The translations under genes and the position numbers were made by a program. From assembly GCF_032362555.1 (NCBI RefSeq), contig NC_083524.1, positions 668,001 to 732,000 of the forward strand: a stretch of 64,000 nucleotides of DNA. Reading direction: 5' to 3'. This stretch comes from Amyelois transitella (taxonomy: Eukaryota > Arthropoda > Insecta > Lepidoptera > Pyralidae). Of the stretch, positions 63,081 to 64,000 are shown one piece after another. The notes beneath the pieces were generated by a model. It saw nothing but the letters and a program-made list of their open reading frames with translations, was not told where the DNA came from and made no database searches. Each line of letters opens with the position of its first letter. Positions within the stretch are counted from its first letter, which is position 1.

Positions 63081-63343
63081 CATACATACATACATATGGT
63101 CACGTCTATATCCCTCGCGGGGTAGACAGAGCCAACAGTCTTGAAAAGACTGAATGGCCACATTCAGCTATTTGGCTTAATGATAGAATCGAGATTCCAA
63201 TAGTGACAGGTTGCTAGCCCCTCGCCTAAAAAAGAATCCCAAGTTTGTTAGCCTATCCCTTAGTCGCCTTTTACGACATCCACGGGAAAGAGATGGAGTG
63301 GTCCTATTCTTTTTTGTATTGGTGCCGGGAACCACACGGCACT
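63081..63343 (-). mobile_element. SINE-A, full length, near consensus
   Basis: ACATACATACATATGGTCAC to GCCGGGAACCACACGGCAC. 63344-63965 after it is AT-rich with nothing recognised. Confidence 0.92.
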
Positions 63344-63965
63344 GCCATAGTAGTCATAGTAGCTTGATAGTCCAGCGCTGAATTACATGATCAAAGGTAA
63401 TAATGCAAAATACGCAAGTATTGCGAGGCAAAAATTATTTATTATATTTTTTATTTCGTTTGAATTAATTGGAAAGATTCAGAACGTGAACTTAAGAGTC
63501 TAAAAACTATTTGATGTATCTACTTACTAAGGGGTAAATCTTTAGTGTCTAATGCTAACGAATTCTAATGGTTCTTCATCATGCTCACACGACACCTAAC
63601 TCATATTGGCGTGTGCCATTATATAAAAATCTAATCATACATTATTACCACTATTATTTTTTAAATTGTGGCGCATACTATTATCTTATATTACGGGCAT
63701 TTTTCCTTATTATTAGCCGAAGCATTGTTCAAAACGCTTGCTTGCTTTACATTCAATAGCCATCACGCAAATGGTGCCTTTTTATACCACACCACCTACG
63801 TATAGGTATATACCTGTCAATACAGTAAAGGTATATTAATCAAGCCTCATAATAATTCTGGTGTTAGTCTTGGTACTGCCCCTTTGTCTGTGACCATAAA
63901 CCTGAATTGGGAAAGGTCAGATTTATGCACAATGAGATTTCCTTTATATAAGAGGAAAACCTTAC

Positions 63966-64000
63966 CGAATCCAGCATCGTAGTCAAAAGCCTCATTCCGG
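63966..64000 (-). CDS. Possible exon cut by the window edge
   Basis: On the minus strand an open frame NEAFDYDAGFG runs to GTAAGG, a good donor, after more than 600 bases of AT-rich spacer. Too short to name. Confidence 0.35.

Overview
This is insect nuclear DNA, almost certainly from a moth or butterfly. The repeats fit Lepidoptera: a SINE with an (ATGT)n tail, tRNA-derived SINEs, Helitron-like elements of the Lep1 type (TC...CTAG, inserted between A and T), and many degraded DNA transposons. Genes have GT-AG introns and long AT-rich intergenic stretches. Nothing prokaryotic was seen. Family names come from recognising motifs; no database search was run.

Left part (1-21.4 kb) is a stack of transposons. 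It holds a two-exon Tc1-like transposase whose last two catalytic acids are glycines. Next is a terminal-inverted-repeat element inside a second inverted repeat. Then comes a three-level nest: a dead pogo/jerky-type transposase (4.7-5.7 kb) is split by a pogo-type transposon with TA target duplications (5730-10783), whose transposase is split by a miniature LTR retrotransposon with two LTRs identical by eye (7293-8275). A dead piggyBac-type gene follows. After it come two copies of a 2.06-kb element with a THAP-like first exon and a 211-bp hairpin; the second copy is split by a PIF/Harbinger transposon (17130-19651) carrying two antisense, mutually interleaved genes.

Middle part (21.6-50.3 kb) is one host gene on the minus strand. 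I rebuilt 22 exons, all with compatible phases, giving about 1,054 residues. The SANT domain and several downstream blocks identify it as cramped (crm, CRAMP1 in vertebrates), a chromatin protein. Its introns are packed with SINEs, RTE-like LINE pieces, Helitrons, an intact-looking mariner gene and a LINE-filled DNA transposon. Three of its exons have been partly copied in tandem into the adjoining intron (118-bp x 11, 165-bp x 3, and one 62-bp copy), and one exon sits in the loop of a ~365-bp inverted duplication.

Right part (50.3-64 kb) is repeat-rich. It contains two paralogous signal-peptide exons (56205 and 58566) and a possible second exon (62948) with cysteine spacing like an insect odorant-binding protein. 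A likely host exon on the minus strand runs off the right edge.

The commonest repeat (here SINE-A, over 40 pieces) shares about the last 43 bases of its 3' end with the LINE in this window, which suggests that the LINE machinery moves the SINE.
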